From Alteromonas sp. V450 (GTDB taxonomy: Bacteria > Pseudomonadota > Gammaproteobacteria > Enterobacterales > Alteromonadaceae), in assembly GCF_001885075.1 (NCBI RefSeq), contig NZ_MODU01000004.1, positions 2,356,001-2,420,000 on the forward strand: a DNA stretch of 64,000 bases, given 5' to 3'. The notes beneath the pieces were generated by a model, which saw only the letters and a list, made by a program, of their open reading frames with translations, searched no databases and was not told the origin of the DNA. Positions 16,983 to 25,834 of this stretch are shown in pieces; position 1 is the stretch's first letter, and each line of letters opens with the position of its first letter. A program made the translations under genes and the position numbers.

Positions 16983-17570
16983 ATGACAAAGAACGCTAGA
17001 AAGTTAGGCCTACTTGCCACCTGTTTTACTTTGATTTTATCCCTTCAAGGTTGTGTTGTCGCAGTTGGCGCAGCTGGAGCTATGGCAGCAAAAGTTGCGA
17101 ATGATCGACGAACTGTAGGAACCCAGTTAGACGACCAAAACGCTGCCACATCTGTTTCTTATCAGTGGTCTAAAAGCGATTCACTTAAAGAGCAGACCAA
17201 TCTTCAGGTTGATGTGTATAACGGTGTAGCGCTACTAACTGGTCAAGCACCACAGCAAGGGCTTATCGATGAAGCCGTTAGCCGCACTCAAGAAGTAACC
17301 TATATTAAAAAAATCCACAATCAAATTCGAATTGGAGACCCAATTGGTGCGGGCACGCAAGCAAACGATATTTGGTTAGCATCTAAGGTACGCACAAAGA
17401 TTGTGGCCGACGAGCGCGTACCGGCCTTACAAGTAAAAGTAGTGGTTCAAGACTCGGAAGTGTTTCTCATGGGTCGATTGACCAATTTAGAAGCTACTGC
17501 AGCGGTAGATATTGCCCGTAACATAACCGGTGTTGCTCGCGTTATAAGAGCTTTTGAAATTGTTAAATAG
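16983..17570 (+). CDS. dolP: Outer-membrane BON-domain lipoprotein DolP
   Basis: 195 residues with lipobox SLQGC (Cys near 24) and two BON domains (about 45-115 and 125-195). DolP (formerly YraP) sits on the inner face of the outer membrane, binds anionic phospholipid and supports BAM function and envelope integrity. It follows diaA by 11 bases. Its last 17 bases overlap the TTG start proposed for the MFS gene. Confidence 0.95.
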   Translation: MTKNARKLGLLATCFTLILSLQGCVVAVGAAGAMAAKVANDRRTVGTQLDDQNAATSVSYQWSKSDSLKEQTNLQVDVYNGVALLTGQAPQQGLIDEAVSRTQEVTYIKKIHNQIRIGDPIGAGTQANDIWLASKVRTKIVADERVPALQVKVVVQDSEVFLMGRLTNLEATAAVDIARNITGVARVIRAFEIVK

Positions 17571-18966
17571 AGAGTTCGCCACTGCCCTTTTGGTAGCAGG
17601 GGCGCTCTTTATGGAAATTTTAGACGCCACGGTGATCACTACGGCTCTCCCTGTTATTGCTGCCGACTTTAACGTGCCGGCGACCCACCTTTCTATTGGC
17701 GTGTCGGCCTATTTGGTAGCTGTCACGCTGTTTATTCCTCTAAGCGGCTACGCTGCCGACAAATTTGGTGCTCGCACAATATTTTTGGCGGCGATCGCTA
17801 TTTTCACTATAGCCTCCATCCTTTGTGGCTTAAGTACCAGTTTATTTGAATTTACTTTATCTCGTATTCTACAAGGTTTAGGCGGCGCAATGATGGTGCC
17901 AGTAGGAAGACTAGTGGTATTGCGGGATTTGCCCAAAGAAAAACTAGTAAAAACCGTAGCCATTATCACATGGCCGGCTTTGAGTGCACCGCTGTTAGGG
18001 CCAGTGCTTGGCGGATACATAGCCACACATTTTAGCTGGCAGTGGATTTTTTATATGAATATTCCGCTGGGTATTGTCGCGATGATCGCCTCTCTTTACT
18101 TATTGCGAAACACCAAAGGCGATGTGGGCAAATTTGATATTAAAGGTTTTTTGCTTACTGGCGTCGGCTTTGCGCTTTTTATGGCTGGCATTGAGTTTCT
18201 TGCCAGCACAAGCGATAAATTTCTTCAGTCACTTAGTGTCATTGGTATTGGCTTAGTACTGATGATTTTCGCTATACGGCATGTCAAGAACGCCAAAAAT
18301 CCTCTTTTTTCATTCGACGCTATGCAGCACAAAACTTTCAGACTTTCGGTCTACGGAGGCTCTGTTGTGCGAGTGGCACTTGGAAGTGCGCCTTTTCTTG
18401 TGCCGCTTATGCTACAGCTAGGGCTTGGTTACTCGCCGGTAGAGGCTGGTTCACTGCTGCTGTGGCTTTTTGTAGGGAACTTGGCGATAAAGCCCGCGAC
18501 AACCTGGATCATGAATAGGTTCGGTTTTAAACGTGTACTCGTAGTAAACGGTGTGCTTATCGCTCTTGGTTTTGTCGCGCTAGCAATGATAAATCACACT
18601 ACGTCATCGTTTGCTATTGCCGCAATTTTGTTTGCTAACGGCGTGGCTCGCTCAATGCACCTAACGTTAATAAACACCATTGCTTTTGCCGACGTACCGC
18701 CCAATAGAATGCGAGATGCCAATACGCTGGGTGCTATTCTTATGCAGATGAATCGAGGCCTAGGTATTACCTTATCAGCGCTTGCTATTGCTGCTGCAGC
18801 GCTCATTCTTGGCCAAAGCCCCGACACGCCAAATTTACAAACTTTCACGCTATCTATGCTGTTTATGGGCGCCGTGGCGCTCGTAAGTATTTACGACAGC
18901 TTAATGCTGTCGAAAGAGGACGGCGACGCAGTTTTAAACAAGCGCAAGGCAAAAAAAGCGCTATAA
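17554..18966 (+). CDS. MFS transporter, DHA2 (EmrB/QacA-like) family
   Basis: About 470 residues with 12-14 hydrophobic helices. The first helix has the DHA2 signature ILDATVITTALPVIAADF, and the A-loop motif GYAADKFGARTIF follows helix 2. The family uses the proton gradient to export drugs and other small hydrophobic molecules; the substrate here is not predictable. No ATG lies near the start. TTG 17554 or TTG 17560, inside the end of dolP, are the plausible starts, which would couple translation to dolP. A short ABC- or membrane-fusion partner is not present nearby. Confidence 0.85.
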   Translation: MKLLNREFATALLVAGALFMEILDATVITTALPVIAADFNVPATHLSIGVSAYLVAVTLFIPLSGYAADKFGARTIFLAAIAIFTIASILCGLSTSLFEFTLSRILQGLGGAMMVPVGRLVVLRDLPKEKLVKTVAIITWPALSAPLLGPVLGGYIATHFSWQWIFYMNIPLGIVAMIASLYLLRNTKGDVGKFDIKGFLLTGVGFALFMAGIEFLASTSDKFLQSLSVIGIGLVLMIFAIRHVKNAKNPLFSFDAMQHKTFRLSVYGGSVVRVALGSAPFLVPLMLQLGLGYSPVEAGSLLLWLFVGNLAIKPATTWIMNRFGFKRVLVVNGVLIALGFVALAMINHTTSSFAIAAILFANGVARSMHLTLINTIAFADVPPNRMRDANTLGAILMQMNRGLGITLSALAIAAAALILGQSPDTPNLQTFTLSMLFMGAVALVSIYDSLMLSKEDGDAVLNKRKAKKAL

Positions 18967-18997
18967 AGCTAGCCCGAACTTGTTGTATGTAAATCTA

Positions 18998-19034
18998 GTG
19001 ACAAATGTCACATGCTTTTGATGACGTTTGTGAC
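18998..19034. promoter_or_regulatory. Tandem palindromic sites upstream of the SMR/two-component operon
   Basis: GTGACAAATGTCAC (18998-19011) is an imperfect-centred palindrome. ATGACGTTTGTGAC (19021-19034) is a second copy in reverse orientation, matching at 11 of 14 positions. Their centres are 23 bp apart, about two helical turns. Such spacing fits binding of two response-regulator dimers. The LuxR-type regulator encoded at the end of the downstream operon is the natural candidate. Confidence 0.5.
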
Positions 19035-19097
19035 TAACGCAATCTAACGAACTTTTGCATATTTTACCTATCGACGTTACAACGTAAGGTAAAAGAC

Positions 19098-19694
19098 ATG
19101 GAACACACAATAAACCACATTTCTACAAGCACTATTCAAAATTCTCCTCTTTCGCTAGAACAACAGCGCGAAAACTTCAAAAGGAACAGATTTATTGCTA
19201 TGCCTCTAGCAGGCACATTAATTTGGGCGTTACTTGGTCTTAGTGCCCCCTTTGTATCTGAACTCGCCATAACCTGGATGCTGTATATCGGCACAGGAGC
19301 AATTTTCTATCTAGGAGCAGGGCTGTCTTACATTACCGGTGAAAAATTCTTTTCGAAAAACGTAGCAAAGAACAGCTTCGACCGCCTTTTCTTTGTTGGT
19401 ATGTTTATGAGTCTGATGGTCTTTGCTATCGCCCTTCCAGTTGCAGCCATCGACCATACAACTGTGCCGTTGAGTATCGGCATTCTTACTGGGCTGATGT
19501 GGATGCCTTTATCGTGGGCTATAGAGCATTGGATTGGCTATTTTCATACGATCGCAAGAACCTTCGGTATTGTTGTAGCTTGGTATCTATTTCCAGAGGC
19601 AAGAGTAGAAGCAATTTCGGCGGTAATTGTTGCAATTTACATTGTGTCGCTAATCACTCTTGAACGCCGTTTTCAAACATTAAAGTCTAACTAG
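19098..19694 (+). CDS. Conserved membrane protein (DUF7010-like), 198 residues
   Basis: It starts at ATG 19098 with GTAAGG upstream. After a polar N-terminus of about 30 residues there are six to seven hydrophobic helices, including MPLAGTLIWALLGLSAPF, MLYIGTGAIFYLGAGLSYI and LSIGILTGLMWMPLSWAIEHW. It resembles the DUF7010 family by memory of these helices. It is the first gene of a run with an SMR exporter, a DesK-like kinase and a LuxR-type regulator. It could be the sensed or regulated membrane function. Function unknown. Confidence 0.7.
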   Translation: MEHTINHISTSTIQNSPLSLEQQRENFKRNRFIAMPLAGTLIWALLGLSAPFVSELAITWMLYIGTGAIFYLGAGLSYITGEKFFSKNVAKNSFDRLFFVGMFMSLMVFAIALPVAAIDHTTVPLSIGILTGLMWMPLSWAIEHWIGYFHTIARTFGIVVAWYLFPEARVEAISAVIVAIYIVSLITLERRFQTLKSN

Positions 19695-19722
19695 TAGCAA
19701 TTGATTAGAGAAGGAACATTCG

Positions 19723-20052
19723 ATGACTTACTTACTTCTAGCGGTTGCGATTATAACCGAAGTGACGGCTACCATGCTTCTTAAAATGTCGAATGGTTGG
19801 GAAAAATGGGCCTTTGGCTACGGCGCTATATTTTTCTATACCGTGTCAGGAATGTTGTTTGCTATGGTCCTAAAAAACATGGGAATTGGCGTTGCCTATG
19901 CGATTTGGTCAGGTATGGGGATCGCGTTAATCACCGCTGCTTCGGTGGTATTTTGGAAACAAACTTTCGACATTTATGCCGTGCTAGGTATTATGTTAAT
20001 TATCTCGGGCACCTTGCTAATCACTAGTAAATCAGCCGTTGTATTTCAGTAG
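19723..20052 (+). CDS. Small multidrug resistance (SMR) family transporter
   Basis: 109 residues with four membrane helices. The conserved Glu of helix 1 lies in AIITEVTATMLLKMS, and YAIWSGMGIALITAASVVFWKQ is the helix-3/4 signature. The protein forms a dimer that exports quaternary ammonium or guanidinium-type cations against protons. It starts with GAGAAGGAAC upstream, 28 bases after the preceding membrane-protein gene, so they are cotranscribed. EmrE/QacE-like versus Gdx/SugE-like specificity is not resolved, though the helix-1 TEVTATMLLK pattern fits the EmrE-like branch. Confidence 0.9.
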   Translation: MTYLLLAVAIITEVTATMLLKMSNGWEKWAFGYGAIFFYTVSGMLFAMVLKNMGIGVAYAIWSGMGIALITAASVVFWKQTFDIYAVLGIMLIISGTLLITSKSAVVFQ

Positions 20053-20068
20053 GGACGAAGTACTCACA

Positions 20069-21307
20069 ATGCGCAGCCATAACAGCATGCAAAATAATAC
20101 CAACGCAGAGCCTACCACTCGTATAAACGAAGAAGTTTCAAATGTGGGTGGATTGATAAACCATGAAAGTGAAAACAACGCGGCGCCGGTCATGCCACTT
20201 TTGGGGAGTGGCCGAAAAAAGCGCTGGTCTTATGGGAGCCTGTTTTTTTCACTTTTTTTCTTTGTCCCACTCATTGTCTCGCGCCCACTTCATATCGAGA
20301 TATGGATAATCCAAACTTTGGGATATATTAGTTTTGTTGCTCTTTACATCAAAGCGATAAGTCAGCCTGTTAAAGCGCCACCCTCCTATTTAATAGCTAT
20401 GTTTTTACTTTCTGTCGGATGCAGTTTTCAAAATCCAGGGGGCGCAACCATTGTCGGCTTTATTGCGTTTATCGTTGGCTATTATAATTCGTTCAAAACG
20501 GGTGTAGCGAGCATAAGCATTATGATGATCGTGCTTTTCATTCTAAACTATACTGTGTTTGAAAATGCACATTTCCTCTTAAGCGCTTCATTAATTAACA
20601 GTTTGGTATTATTTGGTTTTGGTGCTATGGAGCGCAAGGAAACCCTTCATGGCCTTAAAGAAAATCAGCAAGCTGAAGCCTTACGCGTATTATCCGCAAT
20701 AGCTGAACGAGAGCGTATTGGCAGAGATTTACACGATGTTGCAGGCCACGCACTCAGCTCAATTTCGTTAAAAGCTCAACTGGCCGATAAGCTTATTTAT
20801 AAAGATAGAATTACCGATGCCCATAGGGAAGTAAAGGCCCTGGCGCAACTTTCTCAAGCATTATTAAGCGATATTCGTCAAGCGGTGTCAGATATTAAAC
20901 AACTTTCCCTTCGCGACGAGATAGCCAAAGATAAAGCATTGCTAGAAGAAAACGGCTTAGAGGTTTTAGCCACTATTGATGACAAGGCTTTGATGCAGCT
21001 GACCTCGAAACAAGAAAACCAGCTTGCGCTTATAGTAAAAGAGCTAACCACAAATACATTGCGCTATTCAAAAGGAAAAACAGTATCACTTAGCCTTAAT
21101 CTTAATCGACAAACGTTGATCATGACTTACCAAGATGACGGTGTAGTTGACAACAGCAGTTCAATTGAGGAAGGAAACGGATTAGTGGGTGTTAGAGAAC
21201 GCGCGGCATCTGTTAATGCAGATGTAAGCATATCATTTCACCCCCATCCTGCTGTTTGCGTACAGCTTATTCTAGACAACCAGTTGCCGGAAATGGCGGC
21301 CCTATGA
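20069..21307 (+). CDS. DesK-like sensor histidine kinase (HisKA_3)
   Basis: 412 residues from ATG 20069 (AGGGACGAAG upstream); an ATG at 20039 would overlap the SMR gene. About five membrane helices lie at residues 58-185. The HisKA_3 helix has the phospho-accepting H222 in IGRDLHDVAGHALSS, and the C-terminal ATPase domain has TLRYSKGKTV and EGNGLVGVRERA. No extracytoplasmic sensor domain is seen, so it probably senses the membrane itself, as DesK does. Its stop overlaps the start of the response regulator (ATGA), showing coupling. Confidence 0.92.
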   Translation: MRSHNSMQNNTNAEPTTRINEEVSNVGGLINHESENNAAPVMPLLGSGRKKRWSYGSLFFSLFFFVPLIVSRPLHIEIWIIQTLGYISFVALYIKAISQPVKAPPSYLIAMFLLSVGCSFQNPGGATIVGFIAFIVGYYNSFKTGVASISIMMIVLFILNYTVFENAHFLLSASLINSLVLFGFGAMERKETLHGLKENQQAEALRVLSAIAERERIGRDLHDVAGHALSSISLKAQLADKLIYKDRITDAHREVKALAQLSQALLSDIRQAVSDIKQLSLRDEIAKDKALLEENGLEVLATIDDKALMQLTSKQENQLALIVKELTTNTLRYSKGKTVSLSLNLNRQTLIMTYQDDGVVDNSSSIEEGNGLVGVRERAASVNADVSISFHPHPAVCVQLILDNQLPEMAAL

Positions 21308-21924
21308 ATTCAAAAGCAAAAACGACCATTTTAATCGTTGAAGACCAATCGCTTATCCGAGACGCCATTGCCATGCTACTGTCACTAGAGGACGACTTAA
21401 CCATCGCAGCTAAATGCAGTAACGGGCAAGAAGCCATTGAGTATTTAAGAGACCACCCTGCGCCAAACATTATTCTAAGCGATATTGAAATGCCGCTAGT
21501 CTCAGGCCTAGATTTAACCGCCCACGTTACAGATCAACGCCTTAATACCAAGGTAGTTTTAATGACAACATTTTCGAAACCGGGCTATATAAAACGCGCA
21601 TTAAGCTTAGGGGTTAAAGGATTTATTTTAAAAGAATCTGACAGCAACTACTTGATAAATGCCATTCACAAAGTATCTGCTGGGGAAAAAGTTATTTCAA
21701 CCGAGCTTGCAATCATGGCCCTTGACGACAACAACCCGCTTTCGCAGAAAGAAATCGCGGCGCTTAAGCTTGCATCCGACGGGCTCAAAACCCAAGACAT
21801 AGCGCAATCGTTATTTTTATCAGAAGGTACAGTGAGAAACTATCTCTCAGAAGCGATATCGAAGCTTGATGCGACGAATAGAGTAGATGCAGCCCGTATT
21901 GCAAAACAAAAAGGCTGGCTTTAA
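21304..21924 (+). CDS. NarL/LuxR-type response regulator
   Basis: 206 residues. REC domain with acidic pocket VEDQS and phospho-acceptor D60 (LSDIEMP), then a LuxR-type helix-turn-helix at about 140-200 (LSQKEIAALKLASDG ... TQDIAQSLFLSEGTVRNYLSEAISKL). It is the partner of the kinase it overlaps by four bases. It likely binds the paired palindromes at 18998-19034 and controls its own operon with the SMR pump; this is inferred. Confidence 0.93.
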   Translation: MNSKAKTTILIVEDQSLIRDAIAMLLSLEDDLTIAAKCSNGQEAIEYLRDHPAPNIILSDIEMPLVSGLDLTAHVTDQRLNTKVVLMTTFSKPGYIKRALSLGVKGFILKESDSNYLINAIHKVSAGEKVISTELAIMALDDNNPLSQKEIAALKLASDGLKTQDIAQSLFLSEGTVRNYLSEAISKLDATNRVDAARIAKQKGWL

Positions 21925-21931
21925 CAGTAAC

Positions 21932-22264
21932 TTAAAACCATGTAGTAGTAATTGTGGAAGAGGTCGGTATATTTAAATTTTCAGACAAACCTGCCAGCAC
22001 GCGCTCGGGACCGTAAACAACACCTTGCTGGTTTGCGGTCCAAACACAAGTGATTATACTTGTGCCTTTTAACAACTCACACTGCCATTTGACGGTATTT
22101 TCTGTGAGTCGCTCATAATCATCTTCAATTTCCCACCCACTTTCTACGTGTTCAACTATTAGTTGTTCAAACTTATGAAAAGCAACAGGTTGAATAATTA
22201 CCCATTCCTTTTTCCTAAATTTTTTTTCTAACCGCGACTTTTTAAAATTAGAAAACAATCCCAC
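21932..22264 (-). CDS. Hypothetical protein, 110 residues
   Basis: GTG start at 22264 with GGAG eight bases upstream. A basic N-terminus (KKSRLEKKFRKKEW) is followed by a soluble alpha/beta region (WVIIQPVAFHKFEQLIVEHVESGWEIEDDYERL). I do not recognise the family. It converges with the response regulator gene seven bases away, with no visible terminator between them. Confidence 0.55.
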   Translation of the reverse strand: MGLFSNFKKSRLEKKFRKKEWVIIQPVAFHKFEQLIVEHVESGWEIEDDYERLTENTVKWQCELLKGTSIITCVWTANQQGVVYGPERVLAGLSENLNIPTSSTITTTWF

Positions 22265-22669
22265 GCTTCAACTCCGTATGGTTAACATCACTTCACGTTT
22301 TTATATAAACAAACAGCTTCCATATACTCTGTCATGCCAATACATAGTGATATGCACGCCAAAGCGAATTTACTCAACTTATATGAAATGGTTGGTATAG
22401 ACTGTTGTTACATTCACATTAATTCTGCACCTGTGACCGCGAAGACAAAACATTATATTTTTTTAATATAAAGACTATCGGCTTCATTTAACCATTTCAC
22501 TGGGTGATCACCCCCAAGATACAGCTAGGTGTGAAAAAAAACGAGCAACATACCTATTTTTTCGTGCTGCTATCAAATATCAACCAGATGCGCTAGCTAA
22601 GCTAAATTTGCTAAAAGCTGTCCTAAACGTATGTCAATAAATGAGATAAAACAAGAAAAAACGGGCAAA
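22265..22669. other. Intergenic region, nothing recognised
   Basis: About 400 AT-rich bases between the start of the 110-residue gene and the terminator of the TonB receptor gene. I see no open frame with a ribosome site and no RNA gene. It must contain the promoter of the 110-residue gene. Confidence 0.5.
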
Positions 22670-22670
22670 A

Positions 22671-22697
22671 AAAAGCCAGTCGTAAGACTGGCTTTTA
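22671..22697 (-). terminator. Rho-independent terminator of the TonB receptor gene
   Basis: Stem AGCCAGTC / GACTGGCT with GTAA loop, flanked by A-runs on the left and TTTT on the right, so it can work on both strands. It lies about 25 bases beyond the receptor stop codon. Confidence 0.8.
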
Positions 22698-22717
22698 TCT
22701 GTAACTGTTTGAGGTTA

Positions 22718-25036
22718 TTAGAATTCAGTTGAGAACCTAACTCCAAATTCACTCGCATCATTGCTTAGAATTTGCAATATATAATCACCAGTATTCAGGC
22801 GTGCATTGTCGTAACGCTCATCGAAAATGTTTCGCCCGTAAAGCGCTAGGGTATAAGCCTCATTTGCTGGCGTATATGCAATGTCAAAGTTTACTAATGC
22901 GCGGTCCTCTAATAGAGTCAAACGCTCTGGCGCAGAAAGTGGCTCGCCGTACATCTCATCGCGCCATGAGTAATCTACTCGCGCTCTTACAGAGCTTCCG
23001 CTCTCTAATTCAAATGTATAACTTGGAGCAATTGCCACTGTCCATTTAGGCGTAAGTGGTGCAGCGTCAGCCACAAGTACACCGTCGGTGTTAAATACTT
23101 TATCAACATCAACGTCGATAAAACCAATGCTACCTTGCAGGGTAAACGCTTCTAAATTAAGTGTACCATCCCACTCTATACCACGAGATGTTTGCTTTGT
23201 AGGGATCACTCGAGTTACAAAACCAGTGTCAGTTGTTTCACTAAACTGAACAGGTAAATTCTTGTATTCAGTATTGAAAATCGAAATACTCATATCAAGA
23301 TTGTCAGTAAATCGTCCTTTAAGCCCCACTTCGTAGTTAGTCGCCGTAATGTTGTCAGTTGCGACAAAATCGTTATCAGCAACCACAGCATTCACTGCCG
23401 CAGCTAACTCTTCTTGCGTGCCACCAAACAGCGCGTCAAACCCACCTTCTGAAGCAAATTCACTTATTAAAAAATAAGGTCGAGCTGGATATTGTCCGCC
23501 TTGATAGCCAGTTTGCACGGTAGCGTAGGCAGTAAGCCCATTTTCAAATGTATAGTTAGTGGCCAGCTCCCATGTTATCTCATCCCAATCGTTCGAGTTG
23601 TAGATGGTCCCTAAAGGTGCAAATACATTGGCGGAGGCATCTTTTTCATCTTCTGTGTATCGAAGACCACCTGAAACACTAAGGTCATCAGTCAGGTCAT
23701 GACGAACATTAACATATACCGCTTTTGATGTTGTTTCCTGATCAAGCGCTAACTGGTTTGGCCCACCATTAAAGTTTGAATCTTCGCCTTGGCGGTTGCT
23801 TCCTTCTTCGTTGAAGTAATATAAACCTGCTACAAAGTCTGTGTATTCGTTGATATAACCGTTAAGCTGAAGCTCAAGTGATGTTTGATCTGCTTCACCG
23901 CGCTCGGGGAACTGGTCTAGTGAAAAAACAGTACCATCGTCATCAAGGCCTGCTTTATATTTAGACGTGCGCTGACTTGCCACAACCTTGGCTGTGTAAT
24001 CTTCATTGATATCCCATTCAGCGGTAAGTGATAGGCCACGTGCTTCGTTAGACACACCGGTAACTGCTGCAGTACCAGTTGCATTGTCATAACGGTCCGT
24101 TCCTTCAGGGATAACATCCGTATTTCTAAGTGGGCCACTTGGGATAGGATTACCGTCAGTGTCAAACCCTGTGAAGTAACGTCCAGTTGGCACTTCGTCT
24201 ATTAGTACAGTATACGGGCGAAGGCCGCCGTCGCCATTGTTTGCGTCTGCCGTCAATACCATGCGAAAGTCATTCGATGGTTCCCACTTAACAGATACAC
24301 GTCCAGAAATATCTTCTGTTTCGCCTACATCGTATTCGGCGTTAGGCACGTTGATGAACTCACCAAGACCATCACGCTTATTGAATGACAGATTCATGTT
24401 GAACGCCACAGTTTCTGAAAGACCGTGGTTAACAAAAAGGTCAGCTTTAACACGACCACGTGTACCGAATTCAGTATTAACTTTAGTTACATCGCCTTGA
24501 TCTGGCTCTTTAGTGATGATGTTAATCGCACCACCAATAGAGTTACGACCATAAAGCGTACCTTGAGGGCCTCGAAGTACCTCGATACGCTCTATGTTGT
24601 TCAAACTCCAGTTCTGACCAACCTGACGACCTAGGTAAACCCCATCAACATAAACGCTTACGCCTGGGTCAGTGGTGATAAGGTGATCTTGAAGACCAAT
24701 ACCACGGATAAATGGATTTACAGATGACGTATGACCGGCTGAGAACCCGGTAACGTTTAGGTTGGGTACAAACTTACCAACGTCAGTTAGGTCTGTGATA
24801 CCTTGGTCAGCTAATTTATCGCCATCAAAAGCACTGATAGCAATTGGCACTTCATAAATAACTTGAGGGCGTTTTGTCGCTGTAACGGTAATGGCTTCAA
24901 ACTGTTGTTCTTCAGTTGCTTCAGCTTCCTGAGCAACGGCAATGTTTGAAAGAGCTGGAACGGTCATCGCTACTGCTAGTGCGACAGGTGAAAGCTTACT
25001 GGCGAGTGTCGTAGACACGTCAGTATTGGATTTCAT
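22718..25036 (-). CDS. TonB-dependent outer-membrane receptor
   Basis: 772 residues. A signal peptide of about 35 residues (cleavage near NIAVAQEA) is followed by a TonB-box-like stretch (EAITVTATKRP), then a plug domain with DPGVSVYVDGVYLGR and IEVLRGPQGTLYGRNSIGGAINI. The rest is a 22-strand beta-barrel ending in the C-terminal aromatic FGVRFSTEF. Ligand unknown; the plug is of the broad class used for siderophores, carbohydrates and other nutrients. The gene stands alone on the minus strand. The neighbouring prp operon hints at, but does not show, a link to propionate-generating substrates. Confidence 0.93.
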   Translation of the reverse strand: MKSNTDVSTTLASKLSPVALAVAMTVPALSNIAVAQEAEATEEQQFEAITVTATKRPQVIYEVPIAISAFDGDKLADQGITDLTDVGKFVPNLNVTGFSAGHTSSVNPFIRGIGLQDHLITTDPGVSVYVDGVYLGRQVGQNWSLNNIERIEVLRGPQGTLYGRNSIGGAINIITKEPDQGDVTKVNTEFGTRGRVKADLFVNHGLSETVAFNMNLSFNKRDGLGEFINVPNAEYDVGETEDISGRVSVKWEPSNDFRMVLTADANNGDGGLRPYTVLIDEVPTGRYFTGFDTDGNPIPSGPLRNTDVIPEGTDRYDNATGTAAVTGVSNEARGLSLTAEWDINEDYTAKVVASQRTSKYKAGLDDDGTVFSLDQFPERGEADQTSLELQLNGYINEYTDFVAGLYYFNEEGSNRQGEDSNFNGGPNQLALDQETTSKAVYVNVRHDLTDDLSVSGGLRYTEDEKDASANVFAPLGTIYNSNDWDEITWELATNYTFENGLTAYATVQTGYQGGQYPARPYFLISEFASEGGFDALFGGTQEELAAAVNAVVADNDFVATDNITATNYEVGLKGRFTDNLDMSISIFNTEYKNLPVQFSETTDTGFVTRVIPTKQTSRGIEWDGTLNLEAFTLQGSIGFIDVDVDKVFNTDGVLVADAAPLTPKWTVAIAPSYTFELESGSSVRARVDYSWRDEMYGEPLSAPERLTLLEDRALVNFDIAYTPANEAYTLALYGRNIFDERYDNARLNTGDYILQILSNDASEFGVRFSTEF

Positions 25037-25834
25037 GGTGTAACCCCTTTTGCGTGAGTGTTAGGTATAAATTTGTTGTTATAGGCTGCTTCAAGTTCTT
25101 CTTTGGAACTTTGAAAGACTAAACTCACTGACTAAGAGGCGCACATAACCGTGTGCTTATACTGGATTACAGGCAATAAAAAAGTAAGTCGCAATAAAAC
25201 ATTACAAACTTACTTTCAATAAAACTCTGCTTTAAAAGTAGTAATTACTTTTCCAGCCCTCTTGAATTCAGTACAAGAATTTAGGCTTGAAGACTGGAAC
25301 GATATGTTACCGTTAGATTACGATCTTGCAAAGTAAAATATTACACTTTCACTAAAATAAGACTTCAAAATTAGACTAATTGGTTAGGTTAAGCATTAAA
25401 CAAAAATTGTTTATAAGTTTCATAAAATCAATTAGATATCATAAAGATAATTTACTCTATCTCTTCACAACACCTAAGCAAATAAATTAAAGAACACCTA
25501 GACCAAATGGACAAACTTTAAACAAATCACCACTTACTTGAATCATTCTTTAGCTCAGAACCTCTGCATGTAACTATCGTTACCAATTTACCTCCTCCGT
25601 TTGGGCAGTAGCTATCAATATGATTGCGCAAGGTTCGCCTAATGGGCGTAAATTGACGCATGGCTCTGTTTGCATATGGCGTTACACCATTGCACAGTTG
25701 TCAACACAGGCCGTTATACATGACTATCAGACTAATATCTCACTCTCGTTGTCGACAATCTACACCTTTTAAGGTTGAAAAAACGCCAAAACGGGCATAT
25801 ATTGTCGACATTAGTCATTTTAAGATTCTATACA
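25037..25834. other. Divergent intergenic region between TonB receptor and prp operon
   Basis: About 800 bases, AT-rich on the receptor side. The part near the prp regulator has two GTCGAC-centred operator candidates. I see no convincing gene in 25037-25740. It should hold both divergent promoters. No RNA family recognised. Confidence 0.5.
25749..25811. promoter_or_regulatory. Two candidate PrpR operators
   Basis: TTGTCGACAA (25749-25758) is a perfect palindrome. TTGTCGACAT (25802-25811) is a near-copy 53 bp downstream, just before the proposed GTG start. A third perfect copy lies inside the regulator gene at 25949-25958. GntR-type PrpR of related marine bacteria is, as I recall, associated with TTGTCGACAA-like sites, so autoregulation is likely. 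Confidence 0.6.
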
